From Actinomadura macra NBRC 14102 (GTDB taxonomy: Bacteria > Actinomycetota > Actinomycetes > Streptosporangiales > Streptosporangiaceae): a stretch of 64,000 nucleotides of DNA. The number at the start of each line of letters is the position of its first letter. Positions within the stretch are counted from its first letter, which is position 1. The position numbers and the translations under genes are program-made. Below are positions 24,501-31,644 of the stretch, piece after piece. The stretch spans positions 186,001 through 250,000 of the forward strand of contig NZ_BCQT01000006.1 of NCBI RefSeq assembly GCF_001552215.1, written 5' to 3'. Below the pieces are notes generated by a model. That model saw only the letters and a program-made list of their open reading frames with translations. It was not told where the DNA came from and did not search any database.

Positions 24501-27500
24501 ACGGCGATGTGCTGTAGCTCGTCGACAGCAGCAGCTACTCGGACGGCATCGATGAGCACATTCTCTGGAAGGTGCCGCTGAGCACTTCGGTACCAAGCGA
24601 GCATGTTTTGGCGCGACGCCTCGGAGGAGCCAAAGGCGAGGATCCGGACACCGAGCCGGGCGATACCTCTGTGCAGGAAGTGCGGCAGCTCGTCACGGCC
24701 CCAGCGGGATGAGGCGGGTGCCACTAGTTCCTGGAAAGGGCTGTCCGTATCGCTGGCGGTTCCGACAAGGCAGTCGATCAACAGTCTCGCCCAGACGCCG
24801 AGGGGCACGACGTTCCGCTTGTGATCGTTCACGGCACTCGAGTGCACGTGGGGCTTCTCTCGCGCTTCTGTGACGTCTTCGCCAGCGATCTCTTCCACGT
24901 CGAAGGGCTTTAGTCGGATCTTTGACAGCAACGCGAAGCCGCACAGCAGCGTGATCGTGTCGGTGCCACGACCCCAGCGGCTTCCGGCACCTCTGCTCAA
25001 CCTGCCAGGAAGATTCAGACACAGGATCCGTTCGGCTTCCCCGCTTGGGAGCAGTCCGTGGCGCAGGCCCATCGCGATAATCCAAACAACCGCCGGTAGC
25101 ACCTTGTTTTCTTCTGAGCGTGCCGAATACCAGCGAACAGAGACAGGTCTGCGCTGGCGCTTCAACATCCTGACCAAGCGCCGGGCAAGGGGGGCCTGGC
25201 AGACGATGTTGGCCTTCCATGCTGCATACGCGACCGCGAACTGGAGGTATTTCAACGACACGGCCGCGTGCCCGAGACGCTCCAGTTCTGCTGTACGGCC
25301 CGAGTCAGCAAGCCGGGTGGCAATGATCACCCCGGCCTCGAAGCTCACCCAATCGGGCCGCCAGCGAGCAAGGTGGCTGACGCATGCCTCCACGCCGTCG
25401 GTGTTGAGGAGTCCGAGGGCGACTTCGGCGATGTCCGTGGCGGTGACGCTGTGCCGATTCGAATCGTCGTTAGGCTGCCGCACCCACGCCCTGAGCCATT
25501 CCGACGCACTGCGCAGCCGGCTGCCGGCGAAGTCGGTCTGGCCTTCGGCGAACGAGAGAAGGGCACCCTCGTAGTGCAGATTGGAGCCAGGCCAATCGCC
25601 CACAAGGCTGCGGTTCGCAACAATGTCCTCAATCGTGATGGCGTCCAGGAACTGGCCTGCCAGATCGGTGTTGGATCGCAGCAGATGAAGTCGCCGAGAG
25701 TGGCCAGCGGCCAGACTACCGGCCTTGACAGCCAGCCGGGTCGCTTCCCATTCCCTTCCCACGCGTAGTGTGGCCTTGAGAGCAAACTGGGCCCGCTGCT
25801 GAGCGATCTCCCGCCGTTCCAGGTCGTTGCACGCGGGGAGGGCACTGTCGGTCATCGCCATCTCGACAAGAGTGTCGACCTGGCCGGCCTCCCAGAGCAG
25901 TTGAGGCAAGCTGGCAGCCACGTATGGTTCGTCGGCGGCGAGCGGGGTCAGCCGGTTGATGAAGTCACTCAGGGAGTCGCCGGTCGGACGGTACGTCGTC
26001 CGGAACCACGTCTCGGTCGGTTCGTCGCGGAATTGCAGGGTGTCACCGTCGACGAGGAGCGGGCGTCCGAGGTCGGCCGCGAAGCTGTGCACGAGGGCGG
26101 CCGGTACCTTACATAGCTTGGTCAGAACGTTGATGGGCATCCTCGGCCGGAGTGCGGCCAGAGCCTCGCACAGGCGGTCGATCTCCGTGCTCAGGTGGTT
26201 GGCGTCCTTGCACTGGTCCACCATGCCCTGGAGGAGTTCGTCGAACAGAGGGTCGTCGGGATGCCTCGCTTCGCCGAGAGAGACCAGACAGGACCTGAGG
26301 TCCGAGGCCGTGGCCAGAACGAGGGCCTGGATCCGGGGATTGCCGCCGGTGCGCCGATGGAACTCGGCCGCCTGCGCCTCCGTGACCGGACCGAAAACCG
26401 ATTCCAGGTGCTGCCTGGAATCGGCGATGCCGAACCCTTTGAGCTCGATTCTGTGAATGCTGGGCGGCGGTTCCAGCAGACCGATGCGTTCCGTACGGCA
26501 CAACATCACGAGCCGCACATTGTCCGGCAGGGCCTCCCGCAGCATGTCCGTGACAAAGGTCCGCTCCCCGCCGTCTCTCGCGATGAGCGCCGCGTTGTCT
26601 GCAGCGTCCACGACAAGAACCAGGAGCGCCCCTGGAGCGGAGGCCGCGACAGCCGCTGCAGCGGCCCGGACCCTGGCCATGAATGCCTTCGCATAGTCGG
26701 TCGGCTGAGCTGTGCCGACCGGGATCAGCGGGTCGCAAAGGGCATGTGCAGCAAGCTCATTCGCCAGCTGGACCAATCCTTGCTGATGCTGATGGCGTGG
26801 TGAGCTAGAGCGCCGGTAGCTACCGTTCCCAAAGCAGTCGTAGACGAGGATGATCGAGCCAGACGGCAGGTTCCGTTCGATCTGTGTCGTGAGCACCGAC
26901 TTGCCTACACCGCCGGCCGCGTGAACAACGACGGGCCGCCCAGTGAGTCCGATGATGTCGTCGACGATCGCACGCGTCTGCTCAGTCAGGATCGTGTGCT
27001 CAGGCTCGTCGATAAGTTTGGGAGCAGGCATCACATGCTCCGGTGAAGCTCCGAGAGCGGTAAGCACGGTAGAGCGTTCGACGACGTGGTTCGCTTCGAG
27101 TGAGGTCGCTCGTCTGGTGATCATCTCCTTCAACAGAAGGGGTTGCACATCGGCAGCACCGGGAAGAAGGCCAGTCAAGTCCAGCCGGAACAACCCTTCG
27201 AGCCGCAACAGACCCGGAGCCGTGGCATCCACTTCCAGGCGGCCGAAGAACGCGGCCTCACCGGCTGCGTCACCAGAGAAGTTCGCATACTGCCTCAGGT
27301 ACTTGACGTCGTGCGCATACTCGCCGACTTCTCCACCATCTGCCAAAATGCCGATCGCTCGGAGTACCGACTCACGGATCGGGCGATTGGACAGGAACTC
27401 GAAGGTCACCTTTTCTTCGATCCCTGGGGACTCCTTGCGGATCTGCCTAAACTTTTCCGCGAACCCTTTGACCGTCTTCGAGAGACCCGATACAGACCAT

Positions 27501-27766
27501 TCTTCTGTGGCCCGTGCAGTCGAATGCTTCAGCTGTCGATACACCACACGATTGGCGTTGAAAAGGCTAGTCCCACCATAGTATTCGGCGATGTCGATTA
27601 CGTCCTCGCCATCTTCCCCCCGGGTGTCGTTGGGTGATACACCCTCGATCGCAATCGCGGTCAGATCGGCATCGGGACGCAGCAGTTTAAGCGCCTGACG
27701 AGCCGCCCAGTGGTAATGAAATTGATCACCGTCTCGACTGGCACGCAAAAGATCCGTGTCAGACAA
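21485..27766 (-). CDS. Avs-like antiphage STAND NTPase with Cap4-type nuclease domain
   Basis: 2,093 aa. Residues 12-110 look like a Cap4/DUF4297 PD-(D/E)xK nuclease: E41, D58 in VIDIAEYYG and Q78-L-K80 in YRQLKHST. An NTPase follows: P-loop AAGGVGKS (K289), then YDCFGNGSYRR, a Walker B VVDAADNAA and a CRTER sensor-like segment, the pattern of AVAST/Avs STAND proteins. The remaining about 1,500 residues are helical repeats, the expected target-sensing region. Known Avs proteins recognise phage proteins, oligomerise and cut DNA to abort infection. Start is TTG 27766 with ggggaggagaa immediately upstream. It sits in a mobile element; GC is lower than the host genes. Subtype assignment needs alignment. 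Confidence 0.82.
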   Translation of the reverse strand: MSDTDLLRASRDGDQFHYHWAARQALKLLRPDADLTAIAIEGVSPNDTRGEDGEDVIDIAEYYGGTSLFNANRVVYRQLKHSTARATEEWSVSGLSKTVKGFAEKFRQIRKESPGIEEKVTFEFLSNRPIRESVLRAIGILADGGEVGEYAHDVKYLRQYANFSGDAAGEAAFFGRLEVDATAPGLLRLEGLFRLDLTGLLPGAADVQPLLLKEMITRRATSLEANHVVERSTVLTALGASPEHVMPAPKLIDEPEHTILTEQTRAIVDDIIGLTGRPVVVHAAGGVGKSVLTTQIERNLPSGSIILVYDCFGNGSYRRSSSPRHQHQQGLVQLANELAAHALCDPLIPVGTAQPTDYAKAFMARVRAAAAAVAASAPGALLVLVVDAADNAALIARDGGERTFVTDMLREALPDNVRLVMLCRTERIGLLEPPPSIHRIELKGFGIADSRQHLESVFGPVTEAQAAEFHRRTGGNPRIQALVLATASDLRSCLVSLGEARHPDDPLFDELLQGMVDQCKDANHLSTEIDRLCEALAALRPRMPINVLTKLCKVPAALVHSFAADLGRPLLVDGDTLQFRDEPTETWFRTTYRPTGDSLSDFINRLTPLAADEPYVAASLPQLLWEAGQVDTLVEMAMTDSALPACNDLERREIAQQRAQFALKATLRVGREWEATRLAVKAGSLAAGHSRRLHLLRSNTDLAGQFLDAITIEDIVANRSLVGDWPGSNLHYEGALLSFAEGQTDFAGSRLRSASEWLRAWVRQPNDDSNRHSVTATDIAEVALGLLNTDGVEACVSHLARWRPDWVSFEAGVIIATRLADSGRTAELERLGHAAVSLKYLQFAVAYAAWKANIVCQAPLARRLVRMLKRQRRPVSVRWYSARSEENKVLPAVVWIIAMGLRHGLLPSGEAERILCLNLPGRLSRGAGSRWGRGTDTITLLCGFALLSKIRLKPFDVEEIAGEDVTEAREKPHVHSSAVNDHKRNVVPLGVWARLLIDCLVGTASDTDSPFQELVAPASSRWGRDELPHFLHRGIARLGVRILAFGSSEASRQNMLAWYRSAQRHLPENVLIDAVRVAAAVDELQHIAVELAESVAKSLDLAQENAESKAEQMVKLARAIQQFDKIEAHTYFTQAIDLTDRVGDDAHALWRALIAVAHRASDGNHSDERRAYRVAQITESLEPYLGDAIEHSEVLAAMGYLSATTAMTVASRWRDRRFCSQGPIIQALLDEEPGPLAPSAVTASALLPFGEHHVDGLRLVERALRETPGDGKRIAETLGLFLRARRFSSASFERLDATVGELDIDLSGTLLAPSARHIAFPASRDYTSGRWASNAKEDEARLARSRQFEDALGACDLSTAEGWEQARQIVIASERSLHMEQVIDQAVTVPLRELDNMLAAFQANPNLRIFDYARMVKRLAELTLLPRAARRQLRHLAHTAAARFCRELTTKVYDPLDLSELARLADEPDADLLATALRELGSQAAVLPPEDCHHLAARLVPRLTGAQAQTVLDDFDTMLTDLSPEDSGDGRFADLPAGPTSAAECLAGYLWTVLGDPEHDARWRAAHCVWLLAELGCQEELEALLRFALGTLDVTPFHDARLPFYDRHARQWLLFALARAAQNSATHQTLAVFEPLLRKVIFDDEPHVVMQESAKTICMALDRSGAGILGAEELAIVRRINIPMKILTESWVERAARRRNGKEEETYESEPDNFHFFWDFKDIWCKPLGEAFGIPEEAVLRLAGQAITGTWGLPYRGTHEDDPRHTLRLYREGSTFSYRTTRPEAEDLDFYLSTHALWTVAGELLKDQPVYKDSDADLDQFTYWLRDFHVTRDDGRWLADRRDPSPQSVLIGRDNLDAGWVWRLNSRHFSERLISDDGWIRVWESSDDAGYEAAQSVLIRSALVTPARARALVLALQTAPSYMGYRIPNADDSDYQFDVPGFQLTGWIVDPDRHDGIDSKDPLAAGIKYPPYMPSDEFIDLFGLQPDADMREWTRGGGIALRSTYWTDTSATSSDRVTGTQGQRLEIQPNALQELLNLTGRSMIIEVMIDRTHKEHEQSYTTRFHQDDDESLPPRERSYKIYLFDESGRCEEL

Positions 27767-27795
27767 TTCTCCTCCCCGGACCTACAGCGAAGAAA

Positions 27796-27819
27796 TGAGG
27801 CAAGCGTCCGCTCGCCTCA
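27796..27819. promoter_or_regulatory. Imperfect palindrome upstream of the Avs-like gene
   Basis: tgaggc-a-agcg-tc-cgct-c-gcctca, 10 of 11 paired bases per arm with a 2-bp centre, 30 bp before the TTG start. It could be an operator or a 5' UTR hairpin limiting expression of the costly nuclease-NTPase. Confidence 0.4.
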
Positions 27820-27928
27820 CAGCAGACAAAGGGTATAAGTGCACCCAAATACTCACCCTTCCTTGGAGTTGGGCAACATATCTAGTAACCCCTTCCACTC
27901 TTCGGTTCTGCAGGCGCACGAAAGAAGC

Positions 27929-28132
27929 CTAACGCAATGCGCGTTGCAGGTGCCGCCAGCAGATGATGCTGGTGGCAAGGGCGAGGAGCATACCGTTGGA
28001 TGTCGTCGCCGATCTCCCAGCGGCCACGGAGCCCGAAGGAACCAGTGCGGCAGGGCGGTGGTGCGGTGGTGCGCTCGACGAGGTAACACTGTTGGCCGAG
28101 GCATGGGCCATGTCGTCAATGTCTTCACCCAT
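27929..28132 (-). CDS. Possible small protein, 67 aa (low confidence)
   Basis: ATG 28132 opens a 67-aa frame (MGEDIDDMAHASANSVTSSS...) ending with a hydrophobic segment SNGMLLALATSIICW and basic residues. No Shine-Dalgarno is obvious and no family is recognised. Overlapping frames on both strands are also open. It lies in the roughly 700-bp gap between the Avs-like gene and the mobilization genes; the rest of that gap (27820-28414) shows no other coding signal. Confidence 0.25.
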   Translation of the reverse strand: MGEDIDDMAHASANSVTSSSAPPHHRPAALVPSGSVAAGRSATTSNGMLLALATSIICWRHLQRALR

Positions 28133-28414
28133 GTGACGACAGCACCCCCCTTGCCCTCCCGGTCTGCCGCCACAAACTCGATCTGCCTATCGATCACGGA
28201 GTCTCGCTTGGCGTCGTTCCGGATGTGGCCGACATCAGAAATGTCTTGCCGACGAACGCCCTGCCTCGGTAGCCAGTCCCCTGCTAGAGACTGGCCCTGA
28301 ACGACACCAGAGAGCACATCGACACACGTTTAATGATTCTCGATAACGCACCAATCAGGATGGTCATTCGACACACTCTCCGAGGCGGAGAAAGTTATAG
28401 GGCTTGTGGCCACA

Positions 28415-28440
28415 ATTCTGGATTTAACGAAATCCAGAAT
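28415..28440. other. Candidate oriT hairpin upstream of mobC
   Basis: A perfect inverted repeat attctggattt / aaatccagaat with a 4-nt loop (aacg), AT-rich relative to its surroundings, 48 bp upstream of the mobC start. A smaller cacac/gtgtg repeat follows at about 28443-28456. MOBP-type origins of transfer usually carry such an inverted repeat just before the nick site next to the relaxosome genes. The nick position is not determined. Confidence 0.5.
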
Positions 28441-28488
28441 GCACACTGGTGGTGTGGGACCGGGCGCGGTCCTGGCGAGGAGGCAAAA

Positions 28489-28910
28489 ATGAGCGAGGTC
28501 GCGCAGGATGGGAAGGACGCACCAGGTCGGAGGTTGCAGCGCCGGTCACGGCAGGGGCAGCCCGGTTGAAGGTGATGCGGTTCCGGGTCAACCAGGCCGA
28601 GGAAGCTGAGATTGTGGGCGCGGCGAAACGGCAGGGGCTGGCCTATGGCGCGTTCGTGGCGCAGGCGGCGGTGGCCGCTGCGCGCGACGAGTCGAGGCCT
28701 GTTGATTCGGTGTTGCGTGAGCTGCATTCGGATTTGAACGCCGCGACCCGTGCGGCGAATCGGATCGGGGTGAACTTCAATCAGGTCGTCCGGGAGATGC
28801 ACGCGACCGGGCAGATACCAGGGAGCATGGAACGGTATGCCGAGATGTGTATTCGCGCGGTTCGGCGAGTGGATGACATCGCAGTCCGGATCGGGCGCAG
28901 GCTGCGGTGA
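28489..28910 (+). CDS. mobC: MobC-like relaxosome protein, apparent frameshift
   Basis: Accessory DNA-binding protein that helps the relaxase at oriT. A strong start (GGAGG, 5 nt before ATG 28489) encodes MSEVAQDGKDAPGRRLQRRS, then hits a stop at 28567-28569. The family body (ARLKVMRFRVNQAEEAEI, then YGAFVAQAAVAAARD, IGVNFNQVVREMHATG and a C-terminal VRRVDDIAVRIGRRLR) is in another frame that joins if the G run at 28554-28557 had five Gs rather than four. So either a one-base homopolymer error/mutation, or translation starts later (GTG 28572 or ATG 28575). The stop overlaps the relaxase GTG by 4 nt. Confidence 0.75.
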
Positions 28911-30466
28911 TCGGCAAAGTGACCCGGGGCCAGCGGGTGGCCGGGCTGCTGGCCTACCTGTTCGGGCCAGGGCGGGCCAACGAACATGTCGATCCGCCCG
29001 TGGTGGCTGGGTTTCGGCATCCGGCCGCGATGGAGCCGCCGATGGCCCACGACGAGAGACGGGACGTGCGGCGCTTGGCCGCGCTGCTCAACTCCCCGTT
29101 GGACGCGCAACCACGCAAGGGGTTCGTGCAGCCGGTGTGGCACTGCGGGATGCGCACAGCCCCCCCCGGTGACCGGGGGCTGTCCGACGATGAGTGGGCC
29201 GAGATCGCTGAGGAGCTGATGCACCGCACTGGGCTGGCGCCTCGGGGCGACGACGGGGCGTGCCGGTGGGTGGCGGTACGCCACGCCCCTGACCACATCC
29301 ATCTGGTCGTGACCCTGGCCCGCGAGGACAGCCGATGGGTCAGCATTCACGGCGACCATTACAAAGTTCGCGCGGCCTGCCGGGCGATTGAGCAGCGCTT
29401 CGGCCTGACGGTCACCGCCCCGGCCGATCGCACCGCAGCGCCCCGGCCGACCCGAGCCGAGACCGAGCACGCTGGCCGGACGGGCCGACGCGAGCCGCCA
29501 CGGGCGACCCTGCGACGCCTGGTCTCCCAGACCGCTGCGGGTACCTCCTCGGTCGGGGGCTTTCTCACCGACCTGGATACTGACCGGCGAGTGACGGTCC
29601 GCGTCCGGTACAGCCCATGTGATCCGGGTGCGGTGACCGGGTACGCCGTCGCGCTGCATGGCCACACCGACCGCGATGGGAACCCGATCTGGTTCTCCGG
29701 CGGGAAGCTCGCCCCAGATCTGACCATCCCGCAACTACGCCGCCGCTACACCCCGCCCCCAGGCCACACCCAGCGCGAAACTCCCGCCCCCACAGGTCAC
29801 GCAACCCACAGCCAGGACACCGGCGAGTGGTACGAAGAGCTGAACATGGCCGTCGCCGCGGCTCGCCGGGTCTACCTGAATACCCGTGACGCACAGGTAC
29901 GCGCCGATCTGAACCGCGCCACTGCCGACACGCTGCATCTGGCTGCGCGTGTCTTCGATGACCCAGGTCTGGGGCAGGCAGCCGACCTGTTCGACCGGGC
30001 GGCCCGCCAGCCGTACCTCCGTACCCCGACACCGACCCGTTACGGGTACGCCCTCCGGCAGGCAGCCCGGATCCATGCGCTCGACGCTGCGCGTCGCCGA
30101 CGCCCCGACCCCGCCATTGCGCTACTTCACCTGCTCGCCGCCCTGATCGACCTCGTGCAGACCATCGCTGACGTCCTGCACGATCACCAGGCCACCGCAG
30201 CCCGCCACGCGGCCGATCGTCTCGCCGCCCTGCGGGCATCACCAGGCCCTCCGCAGCGGGTAGCCCCGCCACGTCCCCGCCCTGACACCGCGGCCGTCCT
30301 CGCGGCTGGCGACTTCCCTACCGCCCCTCTCCCACCGCGCTCTTCAACTCCCCCGCGCCGACCGCGCAGGCCAGCGCCACACGCTCGCCCACAGCCGCCA
30401 AGCCCTGAGACCGGTCATGGCCGACACGCGAACCAAACCACCTCACTAAGACCCAACACACACTAA
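28907..30466 (+). CDS. MOBP-type relaxase/mobilization nuclease
   Basis: 519 aa; predicted to nick and covalently hold the oriT strand during conjugative transfer. N-terminal residues MIGKVTRGQRVAGLLAYLFG with Y17 as candidate nucleophile, an upstream H79 (VWHCGMR) and the metal-binding HxH pair in DHIHLV (H130, H132) are typical of actinobacterial VirD2/MobA-like relaxases. The C-terminal half is helical, ending in a Pro/Arg-rich tail. GTG start overlaps mobC stop (GTGA). The frame is intact throughout. With no coupling protein in the element, transfer would need a helper system. Confidence 0.85.
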   Translation: MIGKVTRGQRVAGLLAYLFGPGRANEHVDPPVVAGFRHPAAMEPPMAHDERRDVRRLAALLNSPLDAQPRKGFVQPVWHCGMRTAPPGDRGLSDDEWAEIAEELMHRTGLAPRGDDGACRWVAVRHAPDHIHLVVTLAREDSRWVSIHGDHYKVRAACRAIEQRFGLTVTAPADRTAAPRPTRAETEHAGRTGRREPPRATLRRLVSQTAAGTSSVGGFLTDLDTDRRVTVRVRYSPCDPGAVTGYAVALHGHTDRDGNPIWFSGGKLAPDLTIPQLRRRYTPPPGHTQRETPAPTGHATHSQDTGEWYEELNMAVAAARRVYLNTRDAQVRADLNRATADTLHLAARVFDDPGLGQAADLFDRAARQPYLRTPTPTRYGYALRQAARIHALDAARRRRPDPAIALLHLLAALIDLVQTIADVLHDHQATAARHAADRLAALRASPGPPQRVAPPRPRPDTAAVLAAGDFPTAPLPPRSSTPPRRPRRPAPHARPQPPSPETGHGRHANQTTSLRPNTH

Positions 30467-30561
30467 GTCGCCTCAAAGAGCGCAAAGACGCCTTAGTCGT
30501 GCATGCTGGTCAGCAGAGGCCGCGGAACGGCGGCGTCGCCGAGCGGGAGAGGGCACCGATC

Positions 30562-30900
30562 ATGGCCGACAGCACCGGCTACGAGCCGGACCCCGACATC
30601 CTCACCACCGAGGAGCTCTCCGCCAAGATCCGCATCGCGCCGCCCACCATCCGCAAGGCCGCCAGCCGCGGCGACATCCCCGGCATGCGCATCGGCAAAG
30701 ACTGGCGCTTCTCCTACAGCGCCGTCGTTGCAGCCATCGCCAGCTACTACCTCGTCGCTGATGACGGCACCGACGATCCCCCGGCCAACCCCGCCGCCCT
30801 GGATTTCCCCCACGACATCCGCCAGGGGGTGCCCCAGCGGGACCCCACCGGGCGGCAGCAGGGCAGACCCACCGTGAAGGAGTCCCGACCGATGATGTGA
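30562..30900 (+). CDS. Helix-turn-helix (HTH_17/MerR-like) protein
   Basis: 112 aa starting MADSTGYEPDPDILTTEELS with purine-rich gggagaggg upstream. The segment ILTTEELSAKIRIAPPTIRK followed by GDIPGMRIGKDWRFSYSAV is an excisionase/HTH_17-type winged helix binding DNA through a short turn. It may regulate the element or assist excision. The tail is Pro/Gln-rich. It lies between the relaxase and the xis-like gene, the order often seen at the regulatory end of such elements. Confidence 0.7.
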   Translation: MADSTGYEPDPDILTTEELSAKIRIAPPTIRKAASRGDIPGMRIGKDWRFSYSAVVAAIASYYLVADDGTDDPPANPAALDFPHDIRQGVPQRDPTGRQQGRPTVKESRPMM

Positions 30901-31115
30901 GCAAGGCGCCAAATCCGCATCCATCACAGCCACTTCCCAGGACGGCGCCACGCCGCACAACGCCGCAGACCCGAACTCAGGCTCCGAGCGGCCGTCCACA
31001 CACCCGCGACGCGGCAGGGCACACATCGGTGCCGCCGCGGAGCAACGCCCGCGTCACAGTCCTCGTCCGATCCACCCAGAAAGACGATTACCGAGATGGA
31101 ACCGATGAGTATTGA
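30897..31115 (+). CDS. Possible coupled small ORF, 72 aa (low confidence)
   Basis: GTG 30897 overlaps the preceding stop (GTGA) and the frame ends 11 nt inside the xis-like gene. The product is Pro/Thr/Arg-rich with a more ordered end (NARVTVLVRSTQKDDYRDGT). It could be a translational bridge or chance; no family seen. Confidence 0.25.
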   Translation: MSKAPNPHPSQPLPRTAPRRTTPQTRTQAPSGRPHTRDAAGHTSVPPRSNARVTVLVRSTQKDDYRDGTDEY

Positions 31116-31302
31116 GCGACTGCGTGCCCTGCCGGCGACCGTGGACGTCGTCACGGCCGGGCAGGCGTTCGGGTTCGGCCGCGCCAAGGCCTACCGGCTT
31201 GCCCGCGAAGGCCACTTCCCCTGCAAGATCACCAAGGTCGGCCGCAACTACCGCGTGCTGACCATCGATCTGCACCGGGCGCTCGGCGTAGACGCGTCCT
31301 GA
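31096..31302 (+). CDS. xis: Excisionase-like DNA-binding protein
   Basis: 68 aa: MSIERLRALPATVDVVTAGQ, then FGFGRAKAYRLAREGHFPCK and VGRNYRVLTIDLHRALGV. This is the AlpA/Xis-type HTH common next to integrases of actinomycete elements (PTVDV...GxGRxKAYxLARxGxFPC pattern). Start at ATG 31096, or ATG 31105 nine bases later. It lies 135 bp from attR. In the excised circle it would be next to attP and int, but a stem-loop terminator follows it, so int probably has its own promoter. Confidence 0.75.
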   Translation: MEPMSIERLRALPATVDVVTAGQAFGFGRAKAYRLAREGHFPCKITKVGRNYRVLTIDLHRALGVDAS

Positions 31303-31361
31303 CCCGTGTCCAGAAAGATCTTTTAAGGCCGGATGCGGTCACCCGGTGGCTCTCAGTGCCA

Positions 31362-31385
31362 CGGACGAATCACGGACAAACGATC
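31362..31385. promoter_or_regulatory. Candidate integrase arm-type site, right
   Basis: cggacgaatcacggacaaa plus cgatc, matching 12889-12912 at 22 of 24 positions. It lies 52 bp inside the right core repeat. With the left copy it would flank attP in the circular form, as expected for arm-type sites; role inferred. Confidence 0.5.
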
Positions 31386-31386
31386 A

Positions 31387-31421
31387 AGGGCCCGTGTTCT
31401 CGATCTTGAGAACCGGGCCCT
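31387..31421 (+). terminator. Stem-loop between xis and attR
   Basis: agggcccgtgttctc / gagaaccgggccct pair with a 6-nt loop (gatctt) and one small bulge. It is followed by a moderately T-rich stretch. Likely terminates xis-side transcription before the attachment site. Confidence 0.6.
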
Positions 31422-31435
31422 GACCTTGTGCTTCT

Positions 31436-31512
31436 TGGTAGCGGGGGCAGGATTTGAACCTGCGACCTCTGGGTTATGAGCCCAGCGAGCTACCGAACTG
31501 CTCCACCCCGCG
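31436..31512 (-). tRNA. Initiator tRNA-fMet (CAU), reconstituted at attR
   Basis: Cloverleaf read on the minus strand starts CGCGGGGTGGAG, with anticodon CAT flanked by the three G-C pairs (GGG/CCC) typical of initiator tRNAs. The first acceptor pair is a C-T mismatch. T-arm GGTTCAAATCC. The 3' half (31438-31475) is the element's att core, so integration kept the gene intact. Unlike the second copy at 41479, this one encodes the CCA end (31436-31438). Confidence 0.9.
31438..31475. repeat. attR: 38-bp core within tRNA-fMet
   Basis: Identical to attL at 12724-12761. It begins just 3' of the anticodon and runs to the acceptor end (minus sense). Sequence on the outer side (anticodon arm, D arm, promoter side) is chromosomal. 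Confidence 0.85.
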
Positions 31513-31644
31513 GTGATGTCTTAACTCTATGGGGCGCCTGTGGCTTGCGCAAACCGGTAGCGAAGCGGGCGCGGCGAGGGTGTGAACCGGGCCTCGCCGG
31601 GGGCTGTCGGCGCCCCGGGCGAGGCCCACCCCCGGTGCTGTCGG

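Larger units (their letters stand above)
12724..31475. mobile_element. Integrative mobilizable element in tRNA-fMet, about 18.7 kb
   Basis: Bounded by a perfect 38-bp direct repeat, 12724-12761 and 31438-31475, corresponding to the 3' half of an initiator tRNA gene; the right copy is part of the intact tRNA. A tyrosine integrase lies next to the left end and a 68-aa excisionase-like protein next to the right end. A candidate oriT, MobC and relaxase are inside. No TraB/FtsK translocase, type IV secretion or Rep gene is visible, so it is probably mobilised in trans rather than self-transmissible. Cargo includes an Avs-like NTPase, regulators, a kinase-like gene and unknowns. Base composition in the 20.8-28.4 kb part is visibly less GC-rich than the flanks. 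Confidence 0.85.

Noticed and set aside
14278..31096. xis-int operon formed across attP after excision
   Set aside because: A stem-loop terminator at 31387-31421 lies between xis and attP, so read-through into int is doubtful.
12724..31475. Self-transmissible AICE (pSAM2-like)
   Set aside because: No TraB/FtsK-type translocase or replication initiator is found; relaxase plus MobC points to a mobilizable element instead.
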